A stretch of DNA of 64,000 bases from Ficedula albicollis (taxonomy: Eukaryota > Chordata > Aves > Passeriformes > Muscicapidae): assembly GCF_000247815.1 (NCBI RefSeq), contig NC_021672.1:74527525-74591524 (forward strand), in the 5' to 3' direction. Every line of letters starts with the position of its first letter. Position 1 is the stretch's first letter. A program made the position numbers and the translations under genes. Below are positions 10,493 to 22,228 of the stretch, one piece after another. A model generated the notes under the pieces. That model was not told where the DNA came from, did not search any database, and saw only the letters and a list, made by a program, of their open reading frames with translations.

Positions 10493-11240
10493 GGGTGTCC
10501 CCTCTGTCCATCCCGGGTATCCCCTCTGTCCATCCCGGGTATCCCCTCTGTCCATCCCGGGTATCCCCTCTGTCCATCCCGGGTATCCCCTCTGTCCATC
10601 CCGGGTATCCCCTCTGTCCATCCCGGGTATCCCCTCTGTCCATCCCGGGTATCCCCTCTGTCCATCCCGGGTATCCCCTCTGTCCATCCCGGGTATCCCC
10701 TCTGTCCATCCCGGGTATCCCCTCTGTCCATCCCGGGTATCCCCTCTGTCCATCCCGGGTATCCCCTCTGTCCATCCCGGGTATCCCCTCTGTCCATCCC
10801 GGGTATCCCCTCTGTCCATCCCGGGTATCCCCTCTGTCCATCCCGGGTATCCCCTCTGTCCATCCCGGGTATCCCCTCTGTCCATCCCGGGTATCCCCTC
10901 TGTCCATCCCGGGTATCCCCTCTGTCCATCCCGGGTATCCCCTCTGTCCATCCCGGGTATCCCCTCTGTCCATCCCGGGTATCCCCTCTGTCCATCCCGG
11001 GTATCCCCTCTGTCCATCCCGGGTATCCCCTCTGTCCATCCCGGGTATCCCCTCTGTCCATCCCGGGTATCCCCTCTGTCCATCCCGGGTATCCCCTCTG
11101 TCCATCCCGGGTATCCCCTCTGTCCATCCCGGGTATCCCCTCTGTCCATCCCGGGTATCCCCTCTGTCCATCCCGGGTATCCCCTCTGTCCATCCCGGGT
11201 ATCCCCTCTGTCCATCCCGGGTATCCCCCGTGTCCATCCC
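10493..11240. repeat. 22-bp minisatellite, 34 copies
   Basis: 748 bp equal exactly 34 units of 22 bp, starting GGGTATCCCC and ending TGTCCATCCC. The first unit is GTGTCCCC-type like the founder. The last carries a CCCCCGTG variant. Internal units look identical. The array has no stop in any frame, and 22 is not a multiple of three, so frames of 260-318 codons run through on both strands. These are repeat artefacts and should not be annotated as proteins. No spacers separate the units, so this is not a CRISPR array. Confidence 0.98.
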
Positions 11241-13853
11241 GGGTCATTCTGGCTCCCAAAGGCTTCGACTTTCGAAGATTAACTTATGTTTATTCTCATT
11301 TTGTCAGGTGAAGTTAAAGATTTGCCCAGTGCTTCTGTCATATGTGCTGTGGGTTTGGGCAATCACAGTTTAAATTCGAGTTTGGATAGTACATTTTCAA
11401 AAAGGAAATCAGCCCCAGCTCTCTCTCAGTCCTCACTGCATCTCCAGCCCTCTGATCCCTTCTTTCTCTCTTGAAATACAATTTTACAACAGGAAGAATT
11501 GCTTCTTTACTATTCTTACTGGCTTTTTGGTTAATTTTTTGTGGGTTTTTGCTGCTGTGGTGGTTTTTGTTGGGTTGGTTTTCAGTTTGGTTGTTTTTTT
11601 TCCCCGCAGGGAGCATTTTTCTGACGGCTTCCCTGGCCAAGATGAATGTCAGCCCTGAGGACTGCCCTGCCTTTGCAGCAGGCAGGTGAGGAGGATCTCA
11701 GACTCTTTTTGTCTCAACAAAGGAGTGGGTTGTACATCATGGATGAGACGCCTGCTGTTGCTATTTTTTTGATCTCTTTTTGCTTTTGCTGGAAGTTTTT
11801 GAAAAAACCCTGGCAGAGTTTTAAACTGTGGGAGAATTTGTAACTTCAGAAAGAGGAAGGCAAACTGTGATAAGGCTGCAGAAGCACAGCAGAGGGTTTG
11901 AGACAGGAATATATTCCATTCCTGAAGGCAGGACTGACACTAAACCTTCTATTCTTTATTCTTTCCCTGGGCAAAGCCTGTCTTTGCTCGTGTTCTGCAG
12001 GGATTTGGGCAACACCAGAGGAAACCCAGCAGGGCTGGGACTGTTTGTGATCTTGTAACAAGCAAGATCAGCAGCAAACCACATAAATATTTGGTATTCT
12101 CTCCAGTCCAACAGCACCGTGGTTATCTTGTCCCTGATGAGACACAGAATAATTATGGTTAATATCTGGAGCTTTACATGAAAAAAGGCCATCAGTATGC
12201 ATAGAAGGTGCAGACATATAAGTAAACCCTGTTTTTCATTCTGGAATTTTGATATTTTCAGAAAAAAACCCCATCATCTAACCCTTTTTTAATGTTTTCC
12301 CAAGCTTTGAAACACAACACTCCAGAGATTTGCAATCCCATTTTAATTCCTCATATCCTCTCTGCAGCTTTCAAGAAGCTTTTTTTTGTTTTAGACTTCT
12401 TAGTTTGGTTTCTCCATTTGCAAATTGTAGGTAACCCTGTTGGCGTGGGGGTAAAATCAGTTTATGATTTTGGGGTCTTCACATTAAGGTTGTGAGGGCT
12501 GTGCAAGTACTGAGATGTCAAGAAATACTGAACTTGCTGCTGCAAACATCTCTGCCACAGTCATCTATTGTCTGCAAGGATATTTAGAGGGAGAAAAGGA
12601 AAGGAAACAGGTATCAGTGATATCTGACATTTTCCTTTGCAAATGAAAAACAGTTGAGATTTCTGAGATGTGATTTCTTACTTGAATCACCATTTTGCTT
12701 TCTATAGTCTTTTTTTCTTTTCCTTGCTCCCTAGCTGAAAATCTTTAGTAATTTTGTTAGAAGAAAAACTTTGAAAAAATGGCATGACAGAAACGCTCAG
12801 ATCTGCATCCCAATGAAGGCAGTGAGAGTCAGTTGGTGTGGAAAGGAACAAACAATCTCATCTGGAATAAATGCAAACGTCTGTTTTAAATGCCAACATT
12901 AACTATTTTATTGCTGACCAAAAATTAAAGAAAACTGTGATCATCAATGGAGGAAGGAGGAGAATTTGCATTAGCTCTTGTCTTCGTGAAGCCAGTGAAG
13001 AACACCTGTAGATCTGAGTGGATAGATTCCCTGGGGTTTTGTTTATGTTCTTTATGGAGAGTGAAGGGAGAAAATTCAAGGGCAGAATGGTGCATCCTTT
13101 GGAGTGGCTCGTTAGTAGCTGGCACTAAGAATCTGAGCACATCACCCAGGCTCACCAGGGAATTCCAAACCCTGAAAATCACCTCCTAGGTTCTGCTGAG
13201 AGTTAGGGACACAGAAAGCACACCTTCCTCTCAGCTGAGTTGGAGTGCTGCAACACAGGAACAGACATCACACCTTCGGCTGTGGCAGCACTTTAATTGG
13301 GCGTATTGAAGGAAAAGATGGACTTGAGTGATTAAAATTCTTTCCCAAGCTGGGCAGATAAAGTATGCTGTGTTTCTTCCAAGATACTCCTGTCACATGC
13401 AAGTTACCGCTGTCTGGACAAGATAAAAAAAGGTAAAAAAAAGGGGATTAAAAAGGGGTAAAAAGTTTGGAGATGAGAAGATCTCAGCCACGATTCATAC
13501 TTTGTAGTACAGTGAAAGAATTAAGGTAATTGTGGTTTGTGGAAAAGAAAGAAGCTCAAACCATGATTTGAATGCCCTTATTAAGCTTTGTTATTATCAT
13601 ATTCCTCTTTACAATGGTTTTGGCTGCCTCCTGGGTCACTGTTTTGTTAATTAATCATAGTTTAGTCGGTTTTTACTGTTTTATTATTATTGTTATTGTG
13701 GTTGCAAAGCTTTGAAATATAACACAATGAAGACTAATGAGCTGTTGTGAATAAGGTAGGAAGTTACTTAAATAATATTTGGGAGAGTGAGCTTGGCTCA
13801 TGAGCTGATGTGACCTGGATTTTCACTAGATAGGGTTCATTTTAAGGAACCAT
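11241..13853. other. Non-coding stretch, one weak candidate exon
   Basis: Unique sequence with T-rich runs near 11520-11605. Apart from the exon-like segment at 11610-11685, nothing is recognised. Short frames on both strands carry no domain I can name. Confidence 0.5.
11610..11685 (+). other. Candidate exon, unrecognised
   Basis: A long T-rich tract ending TTCCCCGCAG precedes it, and a CAG|GTGAGG donor follows. The 76-bp segment is open in one frame (two leading bases, 24 codons, two trailing bases) with a peptide containing SLAKMNVSPEDCPAF. The phases (1 in, 2 out) do not match the neighbouring candidates. Most likely a pseudo-exon. Confidence 0.12.
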
Positions 13854-13907
13854 GAGAACTAAGCATTTTCTTTAATTCTGGAGAACTAAACATTTTCTTT
13901 AATTCTG
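13854..13907. repeat. Two-copy tandem duplication, 27-bp unit
   Basis: GAGAACTAA-CATTTTCTTTAATTCTG occurs at 13854-13880 and 13881-13907, with one substitution between the copies. Confidence 0.9.
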
Positions 13908-15190
13908 GCAAGGCACTTGTGTTAATTTGCAAGAACCACCTCACTGCACTTTGAGGGAAAACTTTCTTCATTATGATCAACATGTTTTATTTTTAAACTA
14001 TTTATATATATAAAAGAATCATTTTATGTGCATTTAGAAATTGAAATGTTATTTCTGTTGGAAAAATCGGATTTGTGGGGGGAGAAAAAAAAAAAGTTCC
14101 AGTAGGCCATGAAAAAATAGCACCCAGCAAAGACCATCAAACACACATCAAGGACATGTCCTTGGATGAAGTTTTTCTGTGCTGCTCATTGATGTTATGT
14201 TGTGAAAGGTTCTGGAAATTCGTGAGGCAGGGAACAGATGAGTTTGCTGTAGTCCTGTGAGGGGTCATGGCTGTTGGACCACAGCATTTCTGCTGGTTAC
14301 AGCTGAACCCATCGGTGCCTCGTGGTCAGTGCGACTTGAAAAGGAGAAAATGGAGATGCCGAGTCTCTGTGCGTAGTCACTAGCCTGGGGGATGGGGAGA
14401 GAATCATTTATGAGAACGTGCTGTGTCACTGAAGTGATCAGAGATCTTTGTTAGGAGCTGGGTTTGTCTTTCTTATTTTTTTTATTAATTTTTTTTTTTT
14501 TCTAAAATGCTGCCAGGAAAAGAGATATTGTGCTACATGGATAATGAGGTATTGCATCAAAATCATTTCTGAAGTGTAAGTAGTTACAATTATTATTGCC
14601 AGGAGTGGAGAGTTATCTGAAGACTTGATTTTTAAAACACCTTTTCCCACACACCCATAGAGCTGTACTCAAGAAAAATGCTGTGGTCTCACTTGTCTGT
14701 TTTACAAAAAAGCCCAGAATGCTGCCCTGAGTTTCTGATGAGGGTTTAGGAGGCTGCAAAGCATCTCCTTGGTCATAACCTTGCCACGCCAGCTCTAAGG
14801 ACTGCAGTGGAACATCCTATGAGGTAACTTGCATAGAAAAGACGTTTCTGTGGGCTCCCGTCTCAGGAGTGATGCCTGCAGGAAGCACAGCAGGGGTTTG
14901 CCTCTTTCCCACACCTGGCAGCCAGGTGTGGGTGGAACAAGGCTCCTTTTCCCCTGATGAGGTTTAGATGGGCTGCTCCTGTCCCTTCCCTGGGATGCAG
15001 CGTGGGACACAGGGTGCTCTGAAATCAGCAGGAGGGATGTGCAGCTCACCAGGACCTGGGGAGAGGGGCAGCAGGACCAGCTCCATCACTGGAAGCCTTA
15101 GCAGGGCAGCCTCGAGGGCTTCTGAGGCACAATTCCTGCTTTTGGCTCTGCAGCTGGCCTGGCTGGAAAATCCTGGGGTGGATCTCATGT
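13908..15190. other. Non-coding stretch, nothing recognised
   Basis: AT-rich to about 14650, with a T-rich run near 14475-14500, then richer in GC. No gene or mobile element is identified. Confidence 0.55.
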
Positions 15191-15430
15191 TAGGACTTGT
15201 CCTCGTTCAAAAATAAGTCAAGGTATGGTCAGAGCTCAGAATCATTGCTTTGTGATAGATCTCCCATAGGTGCTGGTCCATTTTACCTTGTGCTGGTTTG
15301 GGGATGGATCTAGGACTTGTTCTCGTTTAAAAATAAGTCAAGGTATGGTCAGAGCTCAGAATCATTGCTTTGTGATAGATCTCCCATAGGTGCTGGTCCA
15401 TTTTACCTTGTGCTGGTTTGGGGATGGATT
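15191..15430. repeat. Two-copy tandem duplication, 120-bp unit
   Basis: Copy 1 is 15191-15310 and copy 2 is 15311-15430. They differ at about three positions near their starts (CCTCGTTC against TCTCGTTT). Each starts TAGGACTTGT and ends TTTGGGGATGGAT. Confidence 0.93.
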
Positions 15431-18328
15431 GAGTTCAGCAGCGGAGGAAGGTTTGCTGTGCAATAAGAAGGTCCCATGGTGAGCTGCAGCCAAGCTCAGC
15501 CTCAGCCACTCCCTGGTGTCAGACAACTTCCAGATTTCTCTCCTGGCAATGACAGGGCACACGGATCCCTGGAGCTGTCAGTCAGGCCCTTTCATTCTGG
15601 CGAGTTCTGGTGCCACTGAAAAGGTTTCATTGATTTATGGTGAGCTAAAAGCCCTGATGGAGCACGTGGTCTGAGTCTTCATGCTGCTCAAACACCCACT
15701 GAGGAAGAAGAGTTCCATGTGTGAACACCCTTCCTGAAATGGCACTCCAGAGGTTTGGGTAGATAAAGAACTGGCTGATACTGCAGGTCTAAAATGTGAG
15801 AAGTTGAAGGTTGTAATGTAATCGCAGGTGACTGCAGCTGATGGGAAAACCATTTACTCTGAAATGGCAGCCGAGAATCTATCAGAGAAAAAGATTGTGG
15901 CCTTTTCCCCACCAGGAATATTGAAACACATCAACACAAACTTCTCATGTCGCTTCTAAGCACCTTTCAAAATTTATTTTGGAGGGTGAGATGGCAGAGA
16001 GGAAATCTCTTTTTCTGTTTCTTTTTTCAAGGAGAAAGATGCCTAAAGAGAAAGGGATTTTTCATTTTCTCTCCCCCTACTAATTTCTATTTCAGACCTT
16101 TTTCTTTCTTCAGCCTTTCCTTTAAAAAAAGGACAAATGAGTGGAAAGGAATAAAATATCACAAATACTCCGTGAAAATTTCTAAGTTTTGCATTTCTGC
16201 ATAATGTGTTTGAAGAACATTTTCAGAGGAAATGCAGTGGTGTCATTTTCTTTTGACCTGTGGTCTCAGCTGATGTTGAAATGTTGAATTCTTTGTTCAG
16301 AAACTGGAAGAATTAATCCAAATAGCTTTGCCTTATGCCACACGTATAAGTCACATTTGAAAATGAGTTTCTTCTTGTTTGTAGCACTGAAAATCTCCTG
16401 AGCTGATCCAATGTGCAGGAACTATTTCCCTGTGAGTCCTGGAAAATGGCAATGGAGTGATTATTTATTATTTCCTGTGACACTCACCTTTTTTCTTTAA
16501 GGGTAGCGACTTTACTGGCAAATATTTTATGAGCAGAGGCTCCACAAAAGTCAACAGCTCCCAGTTTCAGGAAGGTCTTTGATTCTTATTTGCTGAACCT
16601 TGCAGTCTGAGGTTACGCCAAGGCAAATTTAACAGCAAAATGAATTTTGTTGTGGTAGGTATAGCTACTTTGGCTGAGAGGAAAAATTTCTTTGGATACT
16701 CAAACGGGATTTAGTTGTCCAGAAACCTTTGCATAAGTTGGTCTTTAGAGACTGGAATTCATAAAAATTCTATGCATCCATCTCTGGCTCATTCTAAAGT
16801 ACCTCGAGATGCTCTTGATCCTTGATAAGTTTGCATGCATGTAGCAGCAGGATTGAGGATGGAAATCAAGTCACAAGCAGCACAGCAAACACCCTTGGTG
16901 CCACAGCATGGGAGAGCAGAGGTGAAGCTCCTGGCTGCATGAGAAGATGGGTTTTGATAAGGGAGCATTCCTCTGGGAATGTCCCAGGGAGGGTCTCTTA
17001 CCTGCTGAGAATAGCAACTCAGGACCTATCCTTAGGAACCCAGCACATTCCTGGGATGTGGCTCAGTGATTATTTTGCACGGTCAGATTCTTAAAAATGC
17101 ATCTGATTCTGGGTACTGGAAATGCCAGTGTCCTGCTGCAATACTAGCTGCAATGAATTGTCAGTATCAGCTAGCTGTGTGTGCTGTTTATCCACTCACC
17201 TTGTGAGGATCACCAGTGTTGCTGTCCCAACTGGGAAACTGGGATTTTTTTTTAGGAAGCCAGATTCTGAAGCTTTTTGCTGTAATTTTTAACTTGCACA
17301 GCTTGATTTCAGCTTTTTGTTCTGCAGAACCCTTGCTGCCCATCTCTCCCTAGCCTCTCATGAGTGAATTCAGTCCTTTTTGACCCTCAGTGCCATTTTT
17401 ACCTGCTCCTCAGCTCTGTGATTAAGCCACTTCTGCAGTACCCAGGCTTGGGTGACACAAAGTCTCATGTCTGTGGTCAAACCAGCAGTGTTTAGGCCTG
17501 GGCAGAAATCCTGGCATGGATATCTGAGAGGGTGAAAAGAGAAGATTCAGGGAAGTTAGCTGTGGAGAATGAGACATCTAAACTGCAGAACTGTCATTTT
17601 TATCAGCTGGTGAGTGTCTAAAACGAAAAAAAGGGATGATTATCTATAGAATTAGAACCATCAGAATGAAGCATGTAAGTGGATCTATACAAAAATCATA
17701 GAATATGAATGTTGATATAATTTGCTCCTGTCACAGTTTATTTTTTTTTTCTTCTATAATGAAATGAAGATAGTATAAATGCTTTTCCTTCTGTACAATA
17801 AAATTCACCATGGTCTAATTTCACAGGGGTTTTCTGGCCATTAAATACAATATAATGCAATTTATGAGGATTTTTGAGAGGAATTTTTCCCCAGCTGTGG
17901 TTTCTCAGCCTACATGGAATATTAGTCTCTGGAAATGTTCAAGGGTTTACCTGGGGGATCAAGACACCCAGTTTTTTTATGCATACTGCTCGGCATCCCA
18001 AAACTTGTCCCTCGAGAGAGGCTTTTCCTCAGTTGTGATGGGAGCTCCTCCACGTCCACATCACCCACTGAGGATTTCTTGGATCTGCTGCTTTTTGTGG
18101 CTAGCAGTGTTTATCAGTGCACCAGTGCCCACCTCTGCTCTCCAGGACAACCCGCCCTTCCAGTTCCCTTCCCTGGTATTTAGGAGACCTTTCCACTGGA
18201 ATAACTGGCCTGCTTAGGCACCAAGTTCATCATGATGCTTTGGTCCAGAACAGGTGCTGCTTTTCAGCCTGTGCTACCTCTGCACACACAGCCTGGTAAT
18301 TTATACTTTTTAAATATTTATGCTGCAT
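15431..18328. other. Non-coding stretch, nothing recognised
   Basis: Unique sequence. A good minus-strand donor pattern lies near 17000 (GCAG|GTAAGA reverse-complemented) and another near 17197 (AAG|GTGAGT), but their upstream acceptors are weak, so no exon is called. Confidence 0.5.
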
Positions 18329-18472
18329 ACTGCCAATTTTCAAATTGATGTAGGACACAGGTGAAGTGCAAATGCTGTCAAAACCTTTTCACTAATACTC
18401 ACTGCTAATTTTCAAATTGATTTAGGACACAGGTGAAGTGCAAATGCTGTCAAAACCTTTTCACTAATACTC
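18329..18472. repeat. Two-copy tandem duplication, 72-bp unit
   Basis: Copy 1 is 18329-18400 and copy 2 is 18401-18472. They differ at about two positions. Each begins ACTGC and ends CACTAATACTC. Confidence 0.93.
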
Positions 18473-21168
18473 TCTTGTTTGGCACCACCTGTTCTTTTTG
18501 GTGTATTTAGCATTTCTGAAAAGTGTCAGACAAGTGGTGTGGAGTCTTCCATTTGCTCCCAAACCCTCCTGACAATGTTTTTTCCCAGATCTAATTGCAG
18601 TGTTTGCTTGCTGAATGGCTTGCATCTAGGGAAGAGGTTTAGGAGCAAGGCAAAAGGAAATCTGGATTTTCTCAGCTGAGACTCCAGCTTAGGCCAAAGT
18701 GAATTCTAATAGAAATTATTATTACCATAATATTTAACATAATCCAATTATTACCATAATTTTACCATAATCCAAGTGGTAAACAGTGGTCTGAGAGAGA
18801 GAGAGATCTGTTTCAAGCAAACCATTGAGTCCACCTTGAAAAATCAGTAATTCTTGCAACAATTCAGGAAAAATCTCAGTTCTGTACTTTGAAGTGACAA
18901 ATAGGTCAGGAAATAGAATCCTCTGAGGTGGTGTGACATAATATATTGATCCACCCTCGGAGGAATTTGTACTGGCCAGAAAGCAACAGCTAATTTGTCT
19001 GGGAAAAGAAGAGAATTTATTAGGATTAGGAGAATGCACAAATGGGGAAAGAAGGGCTGTACTTCTGGAGCAGATTGGCTGCCAAGTATTTATTCGGGGT
19101 TCTCTTTAAAATTTCAGAGCAGCTATCAAATTGCTCCTCAGTCCCAGTTTGGATAGCATTTATCCCAGGTGGACAGCACAGTTTGGAACCCATGGTGTGT
19201 AGTGAGAGAGCATTTGTGATGAGAACCTTCTCTTTGCCCCAGTCCCTAGCAGCACTCTGGACACCTGAGGTTTTGTACAAACCAGGTGAGCTTTAAGCAT
19301 CTCTTTGCAGATGTAACTCTCATGGTTTGTTGTTTTAAATCTCATAAACCTCTTGTGTAGAGCTCTACCAAATGGCAACTTCTAAGCTCGTTTTGCCTTA
19401 AAGCACATGACCAGTGCACTGGAATAAATTCCATCTAGGCTTTACCTACAATGTTTAGGCTTGTGTCGTAGGAAAATTCTTTGTAACAAGTCTTCCTATT
19501 TTCTAGATGTTGGCACTTCACTTACTTGAGTTATAAAGAGAATAGTTGGCTGTAGCTTCAATTTATTAGGTATTACACATTTCACATCTGACTTCATGGG
19601 GGAACTGTTTAAACATCTGAAATAACCTTTTGGAGAAACATTATTTGGGAAATGTAGCTTTTTAATGCAAAAACGTGATTTATACTTTGAAGAAAAAACC
19701 TGCACGTATTTTTCCAGGGGTGCAAACACAAGTTTGGATAAAGGCACTGCTTGAAGTCCGAACTTTAAAATCCTGTCCTCGCATGCATTTCTCCATGTCA
19801 CAGAAATCTAAAAGCCCTGTTTTTCATGGATCCTGTGTTGTGGTAACTGTTGTTAAAATTGACTTTTGAGTAACAACTGTTGTATGCCTGATTTTATCAA
19901 GTTCATGTTCTCATAGCTGGCAAAGAAAGGTACTGGACTAGACTTCTACAGCTAAAAATTAACTCCATCTCTGAGGTTTGTGTGGAGTGCACAAAGCCAT
20001 ATATTCATTAAATTTCCCTTACTTACATTGCAAGTTGAATTATAGGGATTGACTGCAATGGTCACTGAAAGCAACTGAAGAGAGTATTTGTGGCAAGGAA
20101 ATTTTAAGCTCATAATGATGACTATTTGGTCTGGAAAACTGATTCTGGAAAACTGATTCAGTCCTTCTCCTCTGAAAGAATGGGGTGTGGGGCCTGTATG
20201 TTAGTGCAATGAGGGTAGATGTGAAAAACTGAGTGCTACAATAGCCTCAAAGCAGAACTTTGTGCTGAGAGTCATGGAGGTACCTCATGGAGGTGAAGCA
20301 TCTCTTTCTTTCTTGGTGCGTGTGAGGTGTTGCTTTTGCTAAAGTTTGACTAGAAGTACAAGGCTGACATGGGAGTGTTTATGAAGAGGCTGACTGGGGA
20401 GCTGTCACCACAGTTCTGCATCCCACACCCACTGGGGTCACTCACTCTCTGTGGCCACTCCACCTGACCCTCGGGAACTGCTTTCTTAGGAGGCCAGCCC
20501 CAGAAACCCTGAATTTGTGTGCAGAGGTTCAGTAGATCCCAAGTTGTTCTAGAAATGATGACAGCATATATAGTAGGATCTGTATTTCCAATCTAAGAAC
20601 TGTCTGATTAAGAATGCCTTTGGATTCCACCCTGTTGTAATAAATGTCATATTATAACAACTAGGTGCTCCCAGTTAGGAATGTGATTTTCCTGTACTGG
20701 GTGCTGTCACAAAATACAACTCAAGATCCCTTCCAGAAGTATTTTAGAAACTTAACTTCCAGCCTGGAGCTCTGTATTTTGTTCAAATGTACTTCCTGCT
20801 ACTGAAGTCTTTGTATACTTTCATTAAGTTCTGCTTTCAGAATTTGAAAAAGCCTGACTGATACCTAAGCTTTCAGTTTGTCTCTCACTGCCCTGCAAGA
20901 ACACAGAGTTCTGGAAAAGATTTGTAAATTCAGTCACTGCTTGCACTGTTCTGTTCCAGCCCTCAGTGCTTCCTGTGATTTGCAAGCAGCAATTGGATTT
21001 TGCTTTCCAGAAGTACATACAAATTAATTTTAAGTACCCCTGGGAAATTAAAGTAGCATTTCTGCAGAACTTGTATTTGCAAAGTTATTTGAGCATTTGA
21101 AATTACTTGGTCTGCTGAGAAGGATTCAGAGCAAGTGCTCAATTATGCAGCAGTGGGGCTTGCTCTGT
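18473..21168. other. Non-coding stretch with a minor duplication and one weak candidate exon
   Basis: Unique sequence apart from a 14-bp direct duplication (CTGGAAAACTGATT at 20131-20144 and 20145-20158) and a short GA run near 18794-18806. The exon-like segment 19118-19285 is listed separately. Confidence 0.5.
19118..19285 (+). other. Candidate exon, unrecognised
   Basis: The acceptor TTTAAAATTTCAG precedes it and the donor CCAG|GTGAGC follows. The 168-bp segment is open in one frame, phase 1 in and phase 1 out, with a peptide containing NCSSVPVWIAFIPGGQ. I recognise no domain. The acceptor is interrupted by A residues and only moderate. Pseudo-exon is the default reading. Confidence 0.12.
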
Positions 21169-21257
21169 CTCAGGGATGCTTTGTGTGAGCAGAACCTCAC
21201 TGCTTTCTGTCTCAGAACATCTCAGGGATGCTTTGTGTGAGCAGAACCTCACTGCTT
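21169..21257. repeat. Direct duplication, 37-bp copies, 52-bp period
   Basis: CTCAGGGATGCTTTGTGTGA followed by GCAGAACCTCACTGCTT occurs at 21169-21205 and again at 21221-21257. The copies look identical, with a 15-bp partial copy between them. Confidence 0.92.
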
Positions 21258-21283
21258 CAGGGACTGCACCAGCACCAGAGAGG

Positions 21284-21386
21284 CTTTGCTTGGTCACAGT
21301 TTACAGGAACACCACCTATACTGTGACAGAGGCTGCTTTGCTTGGTCACAGTTCACAGGAACACCACCTATACTGTGACAGAGGCT
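21284..21386. repeat. Two-copy tandem duplication, 52-bp unit
   Basis: Copies at about 21284-21335 and 21336-21386 share TTTGCTTGGTCACAGTT and ACACCACCTATACTGTGACA, with one clear substitution. It lies 26 bp beyond the previous duplication and has the same 52-bp period but an unrelated sequence. Confidence 0.92.
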
Positions 21387-22108
21387 TTTCCCAGGACTGG
21401 ACTCCTGTGCTCCAACTGGAAAATCTCCTGGAGCTCTTGAGCTCCCACACAGGGAGATAAAATGCCTGTGTGTAAAGAAATGCTCACTTTACTCTGCACT
21501 GCTGTAAATAGGCCCAACCTCTCACTTCATACGGAGAAACTGTGTTGTTCTCTCCTATCACAAACTCGGTAGAAAATGGCAAACTACCGGAGGAGTGTTT
21601 GTTCAGCGAGGACACAAAATCCTGAGGGATCCTTTGGAAGGAAAGCACCTTTAGAAATACCTAGATGCTCTCAGAGAGGTGTCTTTTGTATGACAAAAAG
21701 GAATGCAAATGGGTCATTGTGTGGCTTTGCTTTAGTAATGGTTAAAAGTTTCTAAAAGTTTAAAAAAAAAAAGTTTAAAAGTCTCTGCTTTGCTCCATAG
21801 AGAGTGACATGGCTTGCCACAACAAATGCATCCATCCATCTGTCCAGATGCTATAGATAGTCTTTATAAACTTGCAGCTACATAGTTATGTCTTAAAAGC
21901 AGAGCAGATTTTCCCCCTGTGCGTTTGTTGTGGCAGTCGTTCCTCCCAAGCCAGGGCAGAGTTTGAGGCAGGCAGGTGGAGTTTCCCTGCAGAGAGAGCT
22001 GCTGCCTCGCCTGAGGGACCCCTGCAATCCTCTCCGTGTGTGTGCTGGCTGTCATGCCAGCCTCAGGCTGGGAGCCAGAGGGTCTAACAAGGTGTTTTGC
22101 CCCAGATT
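21387..22108. other. Non-coding stretch, nothing recognised
   Basis: Unique sequence with an A-rich run near 21760-21780. Confidence 0.55.
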
Positions 22109-22228
22109 CCCTCCCCCCACACGCTGGGAAAATCAAGACTTGAGGCGTTGCTGTGCTGCAGGTGAATACCCTCCCCCCACACGCTGGGAAAATCAAGAAT
22201 TGAGGCGTTGCTGTGCTGCAGGTGAATA
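22109..22228. repeat. Two-copy tandem duplication, 60-bp unit
   Basis: Copy 1 is 22109-22168 and copy 2 is 22169-22228, with one substitution (AAGACT against AAGAAT). Each starts CCTCCCCCCACACGCTGGG and ends GTGCTGCAGGTGAATA. Confidence 0.93.

Larger units (their letters stand above)
8667..10514. repeat. 924-bp tandem duplication containing the 402-bp module
   Basis: Unit 1 is about 8667-9590 and unit 2 about 9591-10514. Each has an A part (about 400 bp) followed by a C part (about 524 bp). The C parts (9067-9590 and 9991-10514) appear identical, while A3 (9593-9990) differs from A2 at five positions that I can see. Both units end with one copy of the 22-bp sequence that becomes the minisatellite downstream. 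Confidence 0.93.

Noticed and set aside
10493..11240. CRISPR-like regular repeat array
   Set aside because: There are no spacers between units, and the host context is vertebrate. It is a minisatellite.
10281..11373. Reading frames of about 260-318 codons on both strands
   Set aside because: They run through the 22-bp minisatellite, which has no stop in any frame. The peptides are pure 22-residue periodic repeats.
16981..17205. Minus-strand exons ending in good donors
   Set aside because: The only acceptors upstream are weak and the implied exons are very short or closed.
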